Below, piece after piece: positions 1-8,749 of a stretch of DNA of 57,166 bases (the first letter of the stretch is position 1; every line of letters begins with the position of its first letter). The stretch is from Candidatus Nanopelagicales bacterium (GTDB taxonomy: Bacteria > Actinomycetota > Actinomycetes > S36-B12): contig JAFMDS010000007.1 in NCBI GenBank assembly GCA_017857175.1, positions 1-57,166 of the forward strand. Direction: 5' to 3'. The notes under the pieces were generated by a model. That model saw nothing but the letters and a program-made list of their open reading frames with translations. It was not told where the DNA came from and did no database searches. Made by a program: the position numbers and the translations under genes.

Positions 1-1
1 C

Positions 2-820
2 CTTGGGAATAAATTCTTGGCCAATATTCGTGAGTCCGATGCCATTTGTCAGGTGCTACGTGCATTCACTGACGATGACGTGGTTCATGTCGAGGGCAAA
101 GTGTCCCCGCAGGAGGATATGGAAACAATCAACACCGAGTTGATCCTCGCTGATATGCAAACTTTGGAAAAAGCACTGCCGAGACTTGAAAAAGAGGTTC
201 GTCTCGATAAGGGAAAAATTGTTGTTCTTGAAGCCGCAAAAGCGGCTCAAGAAATTTTGAACTCCGGTAAGACGCTCTTTGGAGCAGGCTTTGATTCAAC
301 TCCCATTCGCGAACTATTTCTCCTGACGGCTAAGCCTTTTGTCTATGTTGTCAACGCTGATGAAAAAGAGTTGGCCGATGAAAGCTTCAAAGCAGAGATG
401 CGCGAGTTGGTTGCGCCAGCCGAAGTTGTCTTCCTTGATGCAAAAATTGAATCGGAACTGGTGGAATTGTCTGACGAAGAAGCCCTCGAGTTGCTTCAGT
501 CCGTAGGTCAAAATGAATCGGGATTGAAAGCACTTGCGAGAGTTGGCTTTGCCACCCTGGGACTTCAGACTTATCTCACCGCTGGGCCAAAAGAAGCTAG
601 GGCATGGACTATCCCAAAAAACGCCACGGCACCGGAAGCTGCGGGTGTTATTCACACCGACTTTCAAAAAGGTTTTATTAAAGCCGAGGTCGTTTCTTTT
701 GACGACTTGACTTCGACAGGCTCGATGCAAGAAGCGAAAGCCAAGGGCAAAGTTCGAATTGAAGGTAAGGACTACATCATGCAAGACGGTGACGTTGTCG
801 AGTTCCGTTTTAACGTTTAG
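2..820 (+). CDS. ychF: Redox-regulated ATPase YchF (3' part)
   Basis: C-terminal 272 residues of the Obg-family ATPase YchF/OLA1; the gene is cut by the left edge. The open frame reads through from base 2 and begins with the conserved LGNKFLANIRESDAI segment that follows the switch region of YchF, so the TTG at 17 is not a start. Seen: the coiled-coil segment, then the C-terminal TGS domain with the family signature around TYLTAGPKEARAW and the end DGDVVEFRFNV. The family binds ATP rather than GTP and associates with ribosomes; the G1-G3 motifs would lie outside the window. The next gene starts 8 bases downstream, so the two are probably co-transcribed. Confidence 0.95.
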   Translation, partial: LGNKFLANIRESDAICQVLRAFTDDDVVHVEGKVSPQEDMETINTELILADMQTLEKALPRLEKEVRLDKGKIVVLEAAKAAQEILNSGKTLFGAGFDSTPIRELFLLTAKPFVYVVNADEKELADESFKAEMRELVAPAEVVFLDAKIESELVELSDEEALELLQSVGQNESGLKALARVGFATLGLQTYLTAGPKEARAWTIPKNATAPEAAGVIHTDFQKGFIKAEVVSFDDLTSTGSMQEAKAKGKVRIEGKDYIMQDGDVVEFRFNV

Positions 821-828
821 TCGTTGAC

Positions 829-1038
829 ATGTCCGACAAGGCCACCGGCCCTCAGTCCTACTTTCCGTCGATTGAAAAGAAGTACGGGCAGCCCGTAAGC
901 CATTGGATGCAGCAGCTTGATTCTGTTCGAAATGACAAACACATGGATCAGGTGAAGTTTCTCAAGGAAAATTTCGGCATGGGCCATGGTCATGCAAATG
1001 CAATCGTTGCGGTGTACAGGAAAGACAATGGCCTCTAA
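829..1038 (+). CDS. DUF4287 domain protein
   Basis: A 69-residue soluble protein that matches the DUF4287 family (short proteins with the pattern SYFPSIEKKYG, then a helix ending FLKENFGMGHGHANAIV). Function is unknown; family members often occur alone or fused to DUF5655. The ATG lies 8 bases after the ychF stop without a clear Shine-Dalgarno sequence, so it is probably translated by coupling to ychF. After it come 215 bases without a gene, holding one weak stem-loop (1157-1163 with 1173-1179) and no run of T. Confidence 0.8.
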   Translation: MSDKATGPQSYFPSIEKKYGQPVSHWMQQLDSVRNDKHMDQVKFLKENFGMGHGHANAIVAVYRKDNGL

Positions 1039-1253
1039 TGTTGACTAACGGCTTTGGCGGAACACGCTGCGGTAGATAGCTCCACTTGGTTTGCTGGGCG
1101 AACCCATTTGGGTTTCCGAATCAATGAGTGTTCGTTTGAATGCGGTTCCCATCTAGTCATCGCTATTACACGGCGATGATGCGCGCAACGTTATCGAATG
1201 GTTGACTTGTTAGAGGCGGTTCAACCTTGAAGCGCAAAATCAAAGGAATTCAC

Positions 1254-2123
1254 GTGAGTCTGAATGTCCATACAACTTTGACCAAGACAGAAATTCACGC
1301 TTCAAACGCATCGCTGTGGATTGGACTTGCAGGATTTCTCTCATTGGGAGCGGGAAATGTGCTTGCGGCGGGGGATCCAACGTCTCAGCCAGGGCGGCTT
1401 TCGTGGAGCATGCAATGTGCTGGCCCCATTCTTATTGCCGTTGCCATCGCATTGCACCTCGGCCATTTGGGTTACCGAATTGGTAAACCTGCTGTGACGC
1501 TTTTCATCGTGGGGTCGTCCTTGTTGGGTTTGTGCACCGCGCATTTGGTTATTTCACCAGATCTCTGGGCTGAAAAAACGTGGTCCAATATCGCTCAAGG
1601 ACTGTGGGCGGTGGGTTTGTTGTTCCTCAGTGCTGCTCTAGCCTCCGTTGCAGTGCATAAAGAACGACAAATTGAACACCGAATTGCTCAAGTCCGAGAC
1701 ATCGGAGACACTGATATGAGTAACGTCAGTGTGCATGCATCCTTCTTGACCTTAATCACAGGTTCAGTTGGATTTCTTCTCTACGCGGTCGGGTACGTGC
1801 AATTGATCGAAGTTGCTGGTGGCACCAGATGGAGTTGGATGCTCCAAGTGATTGGATGCATGCTCCTCGCGGTGGCAATAATTAACCATCTTGAACACTT
1901 GGTTCGTCATATCGGACTGGGTGCAGTGATCTTCGGAGTCCTCGGCGCCGTAATTTTGTCTATATCTAGCATCCCATTTGTGGTTGATCCTGAGAACTAC
2001 AATTCGTCCCCGTACTGGGCCCAATTCTTTTGGAATGTTTGGGGAGTCGGAGCAACATGTGCTGCCATCAGTATTTTGTTCATCATCATGCGAAAGAGAA
2101 CTCTCGCTCACGCCGAGGACTAG
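1254..2123 (+). CDS. Internally duplicated eight-helix membrane protein
   Basis: 289 residues, not recognised as a named family. I chose GTG 1254 because AAAGGA lies about 7 bases upstream; a TTG at 1227 is an alternative. The protein has about eight membrane helices in two similar halves joined by a charged linker with a KERQIEHR segment. Each half has a Trp-Ser pair, a helix with paired histidines (HLGHLGYRIG in the first, HLEHLVRHIG in the second) and then a short extracytoplasmic stretch with Asp, Pro and Trp. The repeated HLxHL pattern suggests an ancient duplication of a four-helix unit and a possible metal or haem site, which is inference. The stop TAG is part of the -10 box of the next gene. 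Confidence 0.7.
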   Translation: MSLNVHTTLTKTEIHASNASLWIGLAGFLSLGAGNVLAAGDPTSQPGRLSWSMQCAGPILIAVAIALHLGHLGYRIGKPAVTLFIVGSSLLGLCTAHLVISPDLWAEKTWSNIAQGLWAVGLLFLSAALASVAVHKERQIEHRIAQVRDIGDTDMSNVSVHASFLTLITGSVGFLLYAVGYVQLIEVAGGTRWSWMLQVIGCMLLAVAIINHLEHLVRHIGLGAVIFGVLGAVILSISSIPFVVDPENYNSSPYWAQFFWNVWGVGATCAAISILFIIMRKRTLAHAED

Positions 2124-2126
2124 AGT
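2121..2126 (+). promoter_or_regulatory. -10 box TAGAGT, leaderless GNAT gene
   Basis: TAGAGT ends six bases before the ATG at 2133, so transcription should begin at the start codon. The box overlaps the stop codon of the upstream membrane protein gene. No ribosome binding site precedes the ATG. Confidence 0.6.
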
Positions 2127-2132
2127 CTGCCG

Positions 2133-2579
2133 ATGCACACTATTGGTCAGATAGATGTTGAGGATGCCCAAAACGTTGCCACCATCGCGCGCAAAGGGCG
2201 CGCTTCAACGGGAGCACATATTCCCGAACTACACACCCCTGAAGAGGACCTTGAGTTCTATACGGGAGCCATCATTGAATCCGAGGGTTTGGTCTGCGAA
2301 GTTGATAGGCGCGTTGTTGGCTTTATTTTGTGGAACGAGGATTGGATCAATCATCTTTACGTATTACCAGAGTTTCACGGGCGAGGAATAGGTTCCGCAC
2401 TGCTCGAGGCCGCATTCGAAGTTATGCAATCGGAAGTAGTGCAGCTTTGGACATTTCAAGCAAATGGGGGTGCCATCGCATTTTATGAATCCAAAGGTTT
2501 CGCCATTGTTGAGTCCACGGACGGCGCACGCAATGAAGAAAAGATGCCAGATCACCGATTGGTGCTCGTGCTTGAGTAG
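2133..2579 (+). CDS. GNAT family N-acetyltransferase
   Basis: A 148-residue single-domain GNAT acetyltransferase, expected to move an acetyl group from acetyl-CoA to an amine; the substrate is unknown. Motif A is clear near residues 72-90 (LYVLPEFHGRGIGSALLEAA, with the Q/RxxGxG/A pyrophosphate loop as HGRGIG). It is followed by the ANGGAIAFYESKGF motif B, where the Tyr is the usual general acid. The start is leaderless: TAGAGT then six bases then ATG. It lies 22 bases before an AHSA1-like gene on the same strand, which has its own leaderless promoter. Confidence 0.88.
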   Translation: MHTIGQIDVEDAQNVATIARKGRASTGAHIPELHTPEEDLEFYTGAIIESEGLVCEVDRRVVGFILWNEDWINHLYVLPEFHGRGIGSALLEAAFEVMQSEVVQLWTFQANGGAIAFYESKGFAIVESTDGARNEEKMPDHRLVLVLE

Positions 2580-2589
2580 TTGGCCGCGG

Positions 2590-2595
2590 TAGCCT
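2590..2595 (+). promoter_or_regulatory. -10 box TAGCCT, leaderless AHSA1-like gene
   Basis: TAGCCT ends six bases before the ATG at 2602. The intervening bases TCCCCC are not a ribosome binding site, so a leaderless transcript is likely. Confidence 0.6.
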
Positions 2596-2601
2596 TCCCC
2601 C

Positions 2602-3075
2602 ATGTCAACTGAACCGGCTTACAGCGTTGAGCGTGAAATAGATATTCCCCTGGAGATCCTTTGGGCTGCTTGGACTGATCCGGACGCACTAGAAGTGTGG
2701 TACCACGGCATGGAGCACTCCGTTGTTCCCGGCTCAGTCAATTCTGATCCGGTCGTTGGGGGGCTATGGACGGTGGGTATCGATGTACCGGAGGCGGGTT
2801 ATGTCGCCTACTTTTACGGTCAATACACGGCTGTTGTCGAGCAGGCTCGACTTGACCACACGTTGCATTACACGGAGTCAGCAGAAGAGTTTGCTGCACG
2901 CGATTTTGACACCAAACATCACGACATCAGAATTGAGTTCGAATCCCGCGATTTTCGCAGTTGGGTGAAATTCAGCCAGTTTGGGGACTTATCTGAAAGT
3001 GATGCAGTGCAAGCGCAAGCAGGCATGGAGAGTTACTTCGATTCGTTGGAAAAGTACCTGTCAATCCCTGAGTGA
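2602..3075 (+). CDS. SRPBCC / AHSA1-like START-fold protein
   Basis: 157 residues of the SRPBCC superfamily, AHSA1 branch: the N-terminal strand VEREIDIPLEILWAAWTDP with the family pattern of a strand then a helix and an aromatic-rich WxxWTDPxxLxxWY segment. Such proteins form a deep ligand pocket, and many actinobacterial members act as toxin-antitoxin-like or stress proteins without known ligand. No catalytic residues can be assigned. Its last 15 bases overlap the 3' end of the convergent ACT-GNAT gene, which ends at 3061. The start is leaderless. Confidence 0.85.
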   Translation: MSTEPAYSVEREIDIPLEILWAAWTDPDALEVWYHGMEHSVVPGSVNSDPVVGGLWTVGIDVPEAGYVAYFYGQYTAVVEQARLDHTLHYTESAEEFAARDFDTKHHDIRIEFESRDFRSWVKFSQFGDLSESDAVQAQAGMESYFDSLEKYLSIPE

Positions 3076-3924
3076 GAGTTTCCACCATTTCACTTCATCA
3101 TCAGACTTGAACAACTCAAATCCATTCTTTTCCAAGATTCTGTGACTGGCGGCATGGGCATTGTCGGCTTCGGCGACCAGGATTGCAATGCCGCGATTTT
3201 GGGCAATGGCTATGAGACCTCGCAGCAGTTCGGTGCCCAAACCCTTTCCCTGGGAACTATCAGTGAGTCCATAACCAATTTCTATTGCGGTGAAATCGCC
3301 ATCGTGAAACTCGCCTTTGAATCCACAACCTCCGCATGCTTCACCGGTTGAGCGAAGTCTCAGTTGAAATAAATTCGTTGTTCCAATGGCGTGAGGGCCG
3401 GTGAGTTGCATGAGCCGTGAAATGCGAAGGTCTCCCTCGCTGGGAAAGTCGTCGAGCCAAAGTTTGTTGTCCCGATTGTTATTGGCTATGTCCTCAAGTT
3501 CATATTCGAGGGGCACTATGTCCAGGCGGGCTGTGTGGGCAATGGGTTGGATTATGTTGATCCCTGATTGCTGCCATGAATCGATTGCTTGCCCGACAGT
3601 TTGCCCAGCGGTCAGGATGTAGTCAGTATCAAATGTGCTCACAACGAAGATTCCTATGCCGGCGTCCGCCAAAACCTGCGAAATTCTGGCGACAATTCCG
3701 GTCAGGTTGAACTCCATGGTTCCCGCAACTCGAAACGCGATCCAGTGATCTTCGCGTTCAAGAATTCCGACGCTGGGAGCCTGATGGGTTGGGCAGACCA
3801 GTGACAGTTCATCCATGGTCTGAGCAATGGTCCAGAAATCAGAATGAGCAGGAACGGCAGGGAGCGGGGCGGCGGGATCGAGCTTGATCACGGAGTACTC
3901 AGGCACTTGCCGGATGAGATGCAC
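3061..3924 (-). CDS. ACT domain (CASTOR-type) fused to GNAT acetyltransferase
   Basis: 287 residues with two domains. Residues 1 to about 125 form a CASTOR-like ACT region: a first part with YSVIKLDPAAPLP and the FWTIAQTMDELSLVC signature, then a second ACT fold with FNLTGIVARISQVLADAGIGIFVVSTFDTDYIL. ACT regions of this type bind amino acids. The C-terminal half (about 160-287) is a GNAT acetyltransferase with the acetyl-CoA loop SSQGKGLGTELLRG and an AASHRILEKNGFELF motif B. An amino-acid-gated acetyltransferase is a reasonable inference. I start at GTG 3924, where TTTAAT lies six bases upstream (a one-mismatch leaderless box); longer frames run into typA and lack family similarity. It is divergent from typA. 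Confidence 0.8.
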   Translation of the reverse strand: MHLIRQVPEYSVIKLDPAAPLPAVPAHSDFWTIAQTMDELSLVCPTHQAPSVGILEREDHWIAFRVAGTMEFNLTGIVARISQVLADAGIGIFVVSTFDTDYILTAGQTVGQAIDSWQQSGINIIQPIAHTARLDIVPLEYELEDIANNNRDNKLWLDDFPSEGDLRISRLMQLTGPHAIGTTNLFQLRLRSTGEACGGCGFKGEFHDGDFTAIEIGYGLTDSSQGKGLGTELLRGLIAIAQNRGIAILVAEADNAHAASHRILEKNGFELFKSDDEVKWWKLSLRD

Positions 3925-3991
3925 TGGATCATTAAAGCGCTCGTGGGGACGCTTGGTGCGCCCCACCGTGTGGTGCGCCTTAGCACACCCA

Positions 3992-3997
3992 TAGTCT
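3992..3997 (+). promoter_or_regulatory. -10 box TAGTCT, leaderless typA
   Basis: TAGTCT ends six bases before GTG 4004. There is no Shine-Dalgarno sequence between them. The 79-base gap between the ACT-GNAT and typA start codons holds both divergent promoters. Confidence 0.6.
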
Positions 3998-4003
3998 CTG
4001 TAG

Positions 4004-5866
4004 GTGACTTTTCGCTCAGATTTACGCAATGTTGCCATCATTGCCCACGTTGACCATGGCAAAACAACTCTCGTTGACGCAATGTTGTGGCAGTCCGGTG
4101 CATTCCGTGACAACCAGGATGTGAATGAGCGAGTCATGGACTCCATGGATCTTGAACGTGAGAAAGGCATCACGATCCTGGCCAAGAACACCTCGGTGCG
4201 CTATGCCGGTCCATCTGCTCCCGAAGGCATCACGTTCAACATCATTGACACCCCGGGCCACGCTGACTTCGGTGGCGAGGTGGAGCGCGGACTCGAAATG
4301 GTCGATGGCGTCGTGCTCTTGGTGGATGCCTCTGAGGGTCCATTGCCCCAGACTCGGTTTGTGCTGCGCAAAGCACTGAGCAAGAAATTGCCCGTTGTTC
4401 TGGTTATCAACAAAGTGGACAGACCAGACTCGCGCATAGCTGAGGTCGTTGATGAGGCCTATGAACTCTTCCTTGACCTAGACGCTGATGAGCACCAAAT
4501 TGAGTTCCCCATCATTTACACAAGCGCTAAGGCTGGGCGTGCATCTTTGACTCGCCCTGCTGACGGTGGAATGCCTGATGCGGAAGATCTCGAACCGCTG
4601 TTCAAGACCCTCATTGACACTATTCCAGCACCGACTTACACCGAAGGTGCGCCACTGCAGGCGCACGTGACCAACCTTGACGCGTCTCCGTATCTCGGCC
4701 GCCTAGCTTTGTGCCGGGTGCACCAGGGTGAAATCAAGAAGGGTCAGCAGGTTGCTTGGATCCGTCACGACGGAACAATCGAGCGTGCCAAGGTTGTTGA
4801 ACTACTCATGACGGAGGCACTCACCCGAGTCGTGGCTGAAAGCGCCGGCCCTGGTGACATCATCGCTGTTGCGGGTATCCCAGAAATCACGATCGGTGAC
4901 ACTCTCGCTGACATTGAGAACCCGGTTGCCCTTCCCGTTATTACCGTGGACGAGCCATCGATCTCCATGACCATCGGTATCAATACCTCACCGCTTGCTG
5001 GTCGCAGTGGGGGCACAAAGTTGACGGCCAACATGGTTAAAGAGCGCTTGTACGCCGAGACAATCGGAAACGTCTCTATTCGCGTCCTTCCTACTGAGCG
5101 TCCTGACACCTGGGAAGTTCAGGGTCGCGGCGAACTTCAGTTGGCGATCCTCGTGGAGATCATGAAGCGTGAAGGTTTTGAAATGACCGTGGGCAAGCCC
5201 CAGGTTGTGACTCGGACAATTGACGGCAAAGTTCATGAGCCCGTTGAGCGACTGTCCATTGATATCCCCGAGGATTACCTCGGTGTTGTCACGCAACTGA
5301 TGGCGCTACGCAAAGGTCGCATGGAGCAAATGACAAACCACGGCACCGGTTGGGTTCGCATGGAATACCTAGTTCCTGCTCGCGGACTAATTGGTTTCCG
5401 CACGGAGTTCCTCACCGAAACTCGTGGAACAGGTCTGCTGCACCATGTGTTTGATAAATACGAACCATGGTTTGGCGAATTACGCACTCGTCCCACGGGT
5501 TCACTGGTTGCAGACCGCACGGGTCCAACAACAGGCTTCGCGTTATCCAACCTTCAAGAGCGCGGCACCATGTTCGTGGGACCGGGTACAGAGGTCTATG
5601 AAGGCATGATCGTTGGAGAGAACTCCAGATCAGATGACATGGATGTCAATCCCACCAAGGAAAAGAAACTGACAAACATGCGTCAGTCCTCCTCCGATGT
5701 GCTCATTCCGCTGATTCCTCACAAAGCTTTGTCGCTTGAGCAGGCTCTTGAATTCTGCCGTGAAGACGAATGCGTTGAGGTAGCTCCCGCTGCTGTTCGA
5801 CTTCGCAAGGTGATCCTCAACGCTGGGGAGCGTCAGCGCGCGGGGCGCAACAAGTCAAAGAGTTAG
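4004..5866 (+). CDS. typA: Translational GTPase TypA/BipA
   Basis: 620 residues, full length for TypA/BipA, a ribosome-binding GTPase related to EF-G and LepA that acts in 50S assembly and stress adaptation. GTPase motifs are intact: G1 AHVDHGKT (14-21), GIT near 55, DTPGH (82-86), NKVD (136-139) and SAK (174-176). They are followed by a beta-barrel domain, two EF-G III/V-like domains and the TypA-specific C-terminal domain (for example the R-rich [26 protein letters not shown] stretch in shorter form [10 protein letters not shown]). GTG 4004 gives the usual N-terminus and follows a leaderless -10 box. In actinobacteria it commonly lies upstream of a family-5 binding protein and mshB, as it does here. 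Confidence 0.97.
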   Translation: MTFRSDLRNVAIIAHVDHGKTTLVDAMLWQSGAFRDNQDVNERVMDSMDLEREKGITILAKNTSVRYAGPSAPEGITFNIIDTPGHADFGGEVERGLEMVDGVVLLVDASEGPLPQTRFVLRKALSKKLPVVLVINKVDRPDSRIAEVVDEAYELFLDLDADEHQIEFPIIYTSAKAGRASLTRPADGGMPDAEDLEPLFKTLIDTIPAPTYTEGAPLQAHVTNLDASPYLGRLALCRVHQGEIKKGQQVAWIRHDGTIERAKVVELLMTEALTRVVAESAGPGDIIAVAGIPEITIGDTLADIENPVALPVITVDEPSISMTIGINTSPLAGRSGGTKLTANMVKERLYAETIGNVSIRVLPTERPDTWEVQGRGELQLAILVEIMKREGFEMTVGKPQVVTRTIDGKVHEPVERLSIDIPEDYLGVVTQLMALRKGRMEQMTNHGTGWVRMEYLVPARGLIGFRTEFLTETRGTGLLHHVFDKYEPWFGELRTRPTGSLVADRTGPTTGFALSNLQERGTMFVGPGTEVYEGMIVGENSRSDDMDVNPTKEKKLTNMRQSSSDVLIPLIPHKALSLEQALEFCREDECVEVAPAAVRLRKVILNAGERQRAGRNKSKS

Positions 5867-5882
5867 CGACTGCTACCAGGTA

Positions 5883-6551
5883 TTACGCGGCAAACGACAT
5901 TGTGAGTTTGTCGCCGCCAAGCGTTTCAAACTCAAATGAGTCACCAGGTACAGTTCGAATGGGTGGAACAATCGATCCAAGAAGGATGATGTCGCCTGCT
6001 CTGGTGCCGCTGGATAAGCGTTGGTCATCATCGAAAATGGTGGCTAAATGGGCAAGATTAGTGAGATAGTCACCCGTGATCTCTTGAACATTGGTCACTG
6101 TTTCACTCCAAGCGTTATTAGTTTTGACGCGACCCGAGAGTGATTCGGGCCCATCACCCCAGCCAACTGTTAAGTCCGCTCCAAGAATGTAGTGACGCTG
6201 GAAAATATTGCCTTCGATGATTCGCGTCGCGTTTTCGGGCACGTGATCAAGGTCAACAATTTCAAAAGCAGGTAGAAATGCATCGATACAGTCGCGAACC
6301 TGTTCGGGAGTTGCATTGCCCGGCAGTGGCGCATTGAGCCGAACGGCGATCTCAGCTTCAATGGCAGGACCTGTCCAACCTTGGACATCGAGGACATGCT
6401 CATTGGCCAACTCACCTGAATTGAGAAGGTAGCCAATCAATGGCTTCTCAATCCCAAGAAGTTGTAGGCCTGAGGGTGAACCGAAACCAAATTTCCAACC
6501 GCGCTGTTGATCTCTGTCCGTGGGCATGGCGACGAGTGAATTAGTGCTCAT
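5883..6551 (-). CDS. MhpD-like 2-keto-4-pentenoate hydratase / FAH-fold enzyme
   Basis: 222 residues of the fumarylacetoacetate hydrolase fold, closest in pattern to 2-keto-4-pentenoate hydratases: GWKFGFGSPSGLQLLGI near the N-terminus, then the acidic metal site IEAEIAVRL and AFEIVD. The family hydrates or cleaves 2-oxo acids from catechol-type or sugar-acid breakdown. The protein lacks about 40 N-terminal residues compared with E. coli MhpD. It is the last gene of a four-gene reverse-strand operon and its ATG lies inside the end of the cupin gene (11-base overlap), so it is translationally coupled. The substrate is not known. Confidence 0.8.
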   Translation of the reverse strand: MSTNSLVAMPTDRDQQRGWKFGFGSPSGLQLLGIEKPLIGYLLNSGELANEHVLDVQGWTGPAIEAEIAVRLNAPLPGNATPEQVRDCIDAFLPAFEIVDLDHVPENATRIIEGNIFQRHYILGADLTVGWGDGPESLSGRVKTNNAWSETVTNVQEITGDYLTNLAHLATIFDDDQRLSSGTRAGDIILLGSIVPPIRTVPGDSFEFETLGGDKLTMSFAA

Positions 6552-6960
6552 GGCCTACTTCATATCCTGCGTCCTCTAGAGAACCTGCGCCACCCCAACC
6601 CCAGACGAGCACCACGTCTTGATCCGTCGTGTTTTTGAAGCCGTGCCATTGGCCTCGCGGAGTGAATACAACATCTCCTTGATTGGCGGGCTGCTCTCCG
6701 TCATCGGTATACATCACGCCACTACCGCTAAGGACTATCCAGAACTCGTCTGCGTGGAAATGTCGGTGCCGATCATGCATCGCGCCGGGCGGGAGAACTG
6801 TCCACCCAACGAGCAAGTCCTTTGAACCCGCTGTTGCTTTGTCAATGAGGAACTGAACTTGCATGTCGACCCAACCTTCATCCCGCCTTAGTCCAGGCAC
6901 AAGGGGTACGTCCTTGAGGTTGGTGATAAAGCGCTGTGCTTCTGTTGAATCTGGACCCAT
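6541..6960 (-). CDS. Single-domain cupin protein
   Basis: 139 residues forming one conserved cupin barrel. Motif 1 is HDRHRHFHADEFWIVLSGSG with the metal ligands His, His and Glu, and motif 2 is the GDVVFTPRGQWHGFKN stretch with the last His. A metal-dependent isomerase, decarboxylase or dioxygenase is possible. Its ATG overlaps the stop of the upstream dehydrogenase gene (TAATG), showing coupling, and it overlaps the downstream hydratase gene by 11 bases. Role is inferred only from the operon: handling of a 2-oxo or 3-hydroxy acid. Confidence 0.82.
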   Translation of the reverse strand: MGPDSTEAQRFITNLKDVPLVPGLRRDEGWVDMQVQFLIDKATAGSKDLLVGWTVLPPGAMHDRHRHFHADEFWIVLSGSGVMYTDDGEQPANQGDVVFTPRGQWHGFKNTTDQDVVLVWGWGGAGSLEDAGYEVGHEH

Positions 6961-7844
6961 TATTGCTGCCCTCCCATTCTCCGGTATGCCTCGTGAGCAA
7001 CGACAAAATCATGATGTCCTAATCCCATGCCGCGAGAGACGTTCATCATTTCATTCGCGGCGACGGCCAATGGAACTGGTGATGCCAGCAGGCGACCTTG
7101 CTCGAGCACGAGTGTCATGTCTTTTTGCTGGAGGGCAACGTCGGCGAGTGGTTTCTCCGGCATGTGCCCCTCGAGGATGAATGGACCTCGGTAACCAAGC
7201 ACGGGGGAGGCGGCGACGCTGTTAAGAATCGCTTGGACTGCCGCTTCGCGATTAACGCCACCCTTTTCAGCTAAGGCAACGGCTTCCCCGAATGCGATGA
7301 CCTCGACCATCAAGAGCAGATTCACAGAGAGTTTGAGCTGTACCGCAAGCCCACTTCCTCCGATGTAATTGACGGTTGGCCCAACTGCAGAAAGTACTTC
7401 CTCGGCTCGATCAAAACCGATCTTGTCACCACCGACCATGACCGATGCTTTGCCTTGCACAATAGTGACTGGGCTACCGCTGAGGGGAGCGTCCAACATG
7501 ATTCGTCCTGCATCGGTGAACTTCTGGGACACCGACCTACTGACATCAGGGGAAATTGTGCTCATGTCCGCATACACGGCATCGGGACCGAGAGTTTCTA
7601 AGACTCCATCTGGACCACAGGCAACCTGTTCGACGGCCTTTCCATCGGTGACAATGGAGAGAACAACGTCCGCTCCCAATGCTGCAGCGGCTGGCGTGGG
7701 TGCGGTTGTCATGCCGAGTTCAACGAGTGCGGCGTCCTTGCCAGGTGTTCTATTCCATCCTCGAACCTGATGTCCGGCCTCGAGAAGTCGCGGAACAATC
7801 ACTTGCCCCATGTCTCCTAATCCAATAAAGCCTACGATTGCCAT
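6960..7844 (-). CDS. NAD(P)-dependent beta-hydroxyacid dehydrogenase (HIBADH family)
   Basis: 294 residues of the 3-hydroxyisobutyrate / tartronate semialdehyde / glyoxylate reductase family. The Rossmann loop is GFIGLGDMG (5-13), the substrate loop is DAPLSGSP (118-125) and the catalytic lysine is Lys171 in the segment AVQLKLSVN. The family oxidises a 3-hydroxy acid or reduces its semialdehyde with NAD(P). AGAGAGGAAA lies a few bases before the ATG at 7844, a good ribosome binding site. Third gene from the 3' end of the catabolic operon. The exact substrate cannot be named from sequence. Confidence 0.88.
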   Translation of the reverse strand: MAIVGFIGLGDMGQVIVPRLLEAGHQVRGWNRTPGKDAALVELGMTTAPTPAAAALGADVVLSIVTDGKAVEQVACGPDGVLETLGPDAVYADMSTISPDVSRSVSQKFTDAGRIMLDAPLSGSPVTIVQGKASVMVGGDKIGFDRAEEVLSAVGPTVNYIGGSGLAVQLKLSVNLLLMVEVIAFGEAVALAEKGGVNREAAVQAILNSVAASPVLGYRGPFILEGHMPEKPLADVALQQKDMTLVLEQGRLLASPVPLAVAANEMMNVSRGMGLGHHDFVVAHEAYRRMGGQQ

Positions 7845-7873
7845 GAGTTTCCTCTCTTTGAATGCTGCACCGA

Positions 7874-8689
7874 TTAAACCTTGCCCTCGCCATGCACGTG
7901 ATATTCGAGCTGTCTTGCCGCTTGCCGCCCCTTGGTATCAATGCCAGTGGGTATCCACCCGCAAGCGTTTGCTCCAGGTGACCAGATTGTTTGGCTCTCG
8001 CCAGGGACAAAAAATTCGATGAAAACCATGTCTTCCGAGGCGTGCGGATTATGAAACCAATGTGGCTCATTTTCAAAGTTGTACAGTAAATCACCCGTTT
8101 CAAGTATCACCTCTTCACCGTCGAGGACAGCAACGCCGGAGCCAGAAATGATGTATTGAAAATGTTCGGCACCGATGTGATGGTGCTCGGCACCCGACGC
8201 TCCGGGTGGATAAATGATCATTTCCCCCTTGACCGCATCTGTTCCCCACAATTCAGGACTGGCAAGGTAAATGCGTTTACGGGTGTCATGTTCGGAGTTG
8301 AGCACTGGTTCCACGCTCCAGTCCACTTGGAAAAACAGGTTCTTGGGCAACTCAGGATCATAACTGCTGGCAAGGGGCACACGAGCCATGAAAATGCGGG
8401 ACTCGGTAGTACTGACGAATTGCACGACCGCACCCATCCCGATCACGAATAGGTGGTCAGTGGTGGCTGGTTCATCATTAATTGCACCTGCACCCGACAA
8501 AATCTGGATCCAGATCAATTCCGAGGCCTGGGCTGTAATGTCGAGTTGTCCTAATTCTGAGATCTCGAGAATGCTTATCTCAACGCGGCCATCGGTGGTG
8601 GCGGTGTGAGCAGAGAGAAGTTCTTGCGATGTCACTTTCTCAGCCAGCGCCCGATGTGGGACATCAAGCGAGCGTATGACCAGTGCCAT
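7874..8689 (-). CDS. Bicupin protein, first gene of catabolic operon
   Basis: 271 residues with two cupin barrels. The N-terminal barrel (about 35-120) has lost the usual His ligands. The C-terminal barrel (about 150-225) keeps a His-rich site around EHHHIGAEHFQYIISGSG and the later PHWFHNP. The layout resembles bicupin hydrolases and dioxygenases such as ureidoglycine aminohydrolase or gentisate dioxygenase, but neither is identified. I start at ATG 8689, which follows AAAGGAG at about 8 bases; a start 36 bases upstream would bury that site. A 12-bp palindrome at 8750-8761 overlaps its probable -35 region, so the operon is likely repressed without inducer. Confidence 0.75.
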   Translation of the reverse strand: MALVIRSLDVPHRALAEKVTSQELLSAHTATTDGRVEISILEISELGQLDITAQASELIWIQILSGAGAINDEPATTDHLFVIGMGAVVQFVSTTESRIFMARVPLASSYDPELPKNLFFQVDWSVEPVLNSEHDTRKRIYLASPELWGTDAVKGEMIIYPPGASGAEHHHIGAEHFQYIISGSGVAVLDGEEVILETGDLLYNFENEPHWFHNPHASEDMVFIEFFVPGESQTIWSPGANACGWIPTGIDTKGRQAARQLEYHVHGEGKV

Positions 8690-8749
8690 GTGTTGAGCTC
8701 CTTTACATATCCCCGACCACTGCAAGATAGCGGATTCACCACCTTAACC

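Noticed and set aside
17-19. TTG as start of the first gene
   Set aside because: The frame continues to the window edge and the residues before TTG (LGNKF) match YchF, so the gene is cut, not started here.
1157-1179. Stem-loop TCATCGC with GCGATGA
   Set aside because: A 7-bp stem with 9-base loop and no T run, 120 bases after the nearest stop codon; too weak to call a terminator or a regulatory element.
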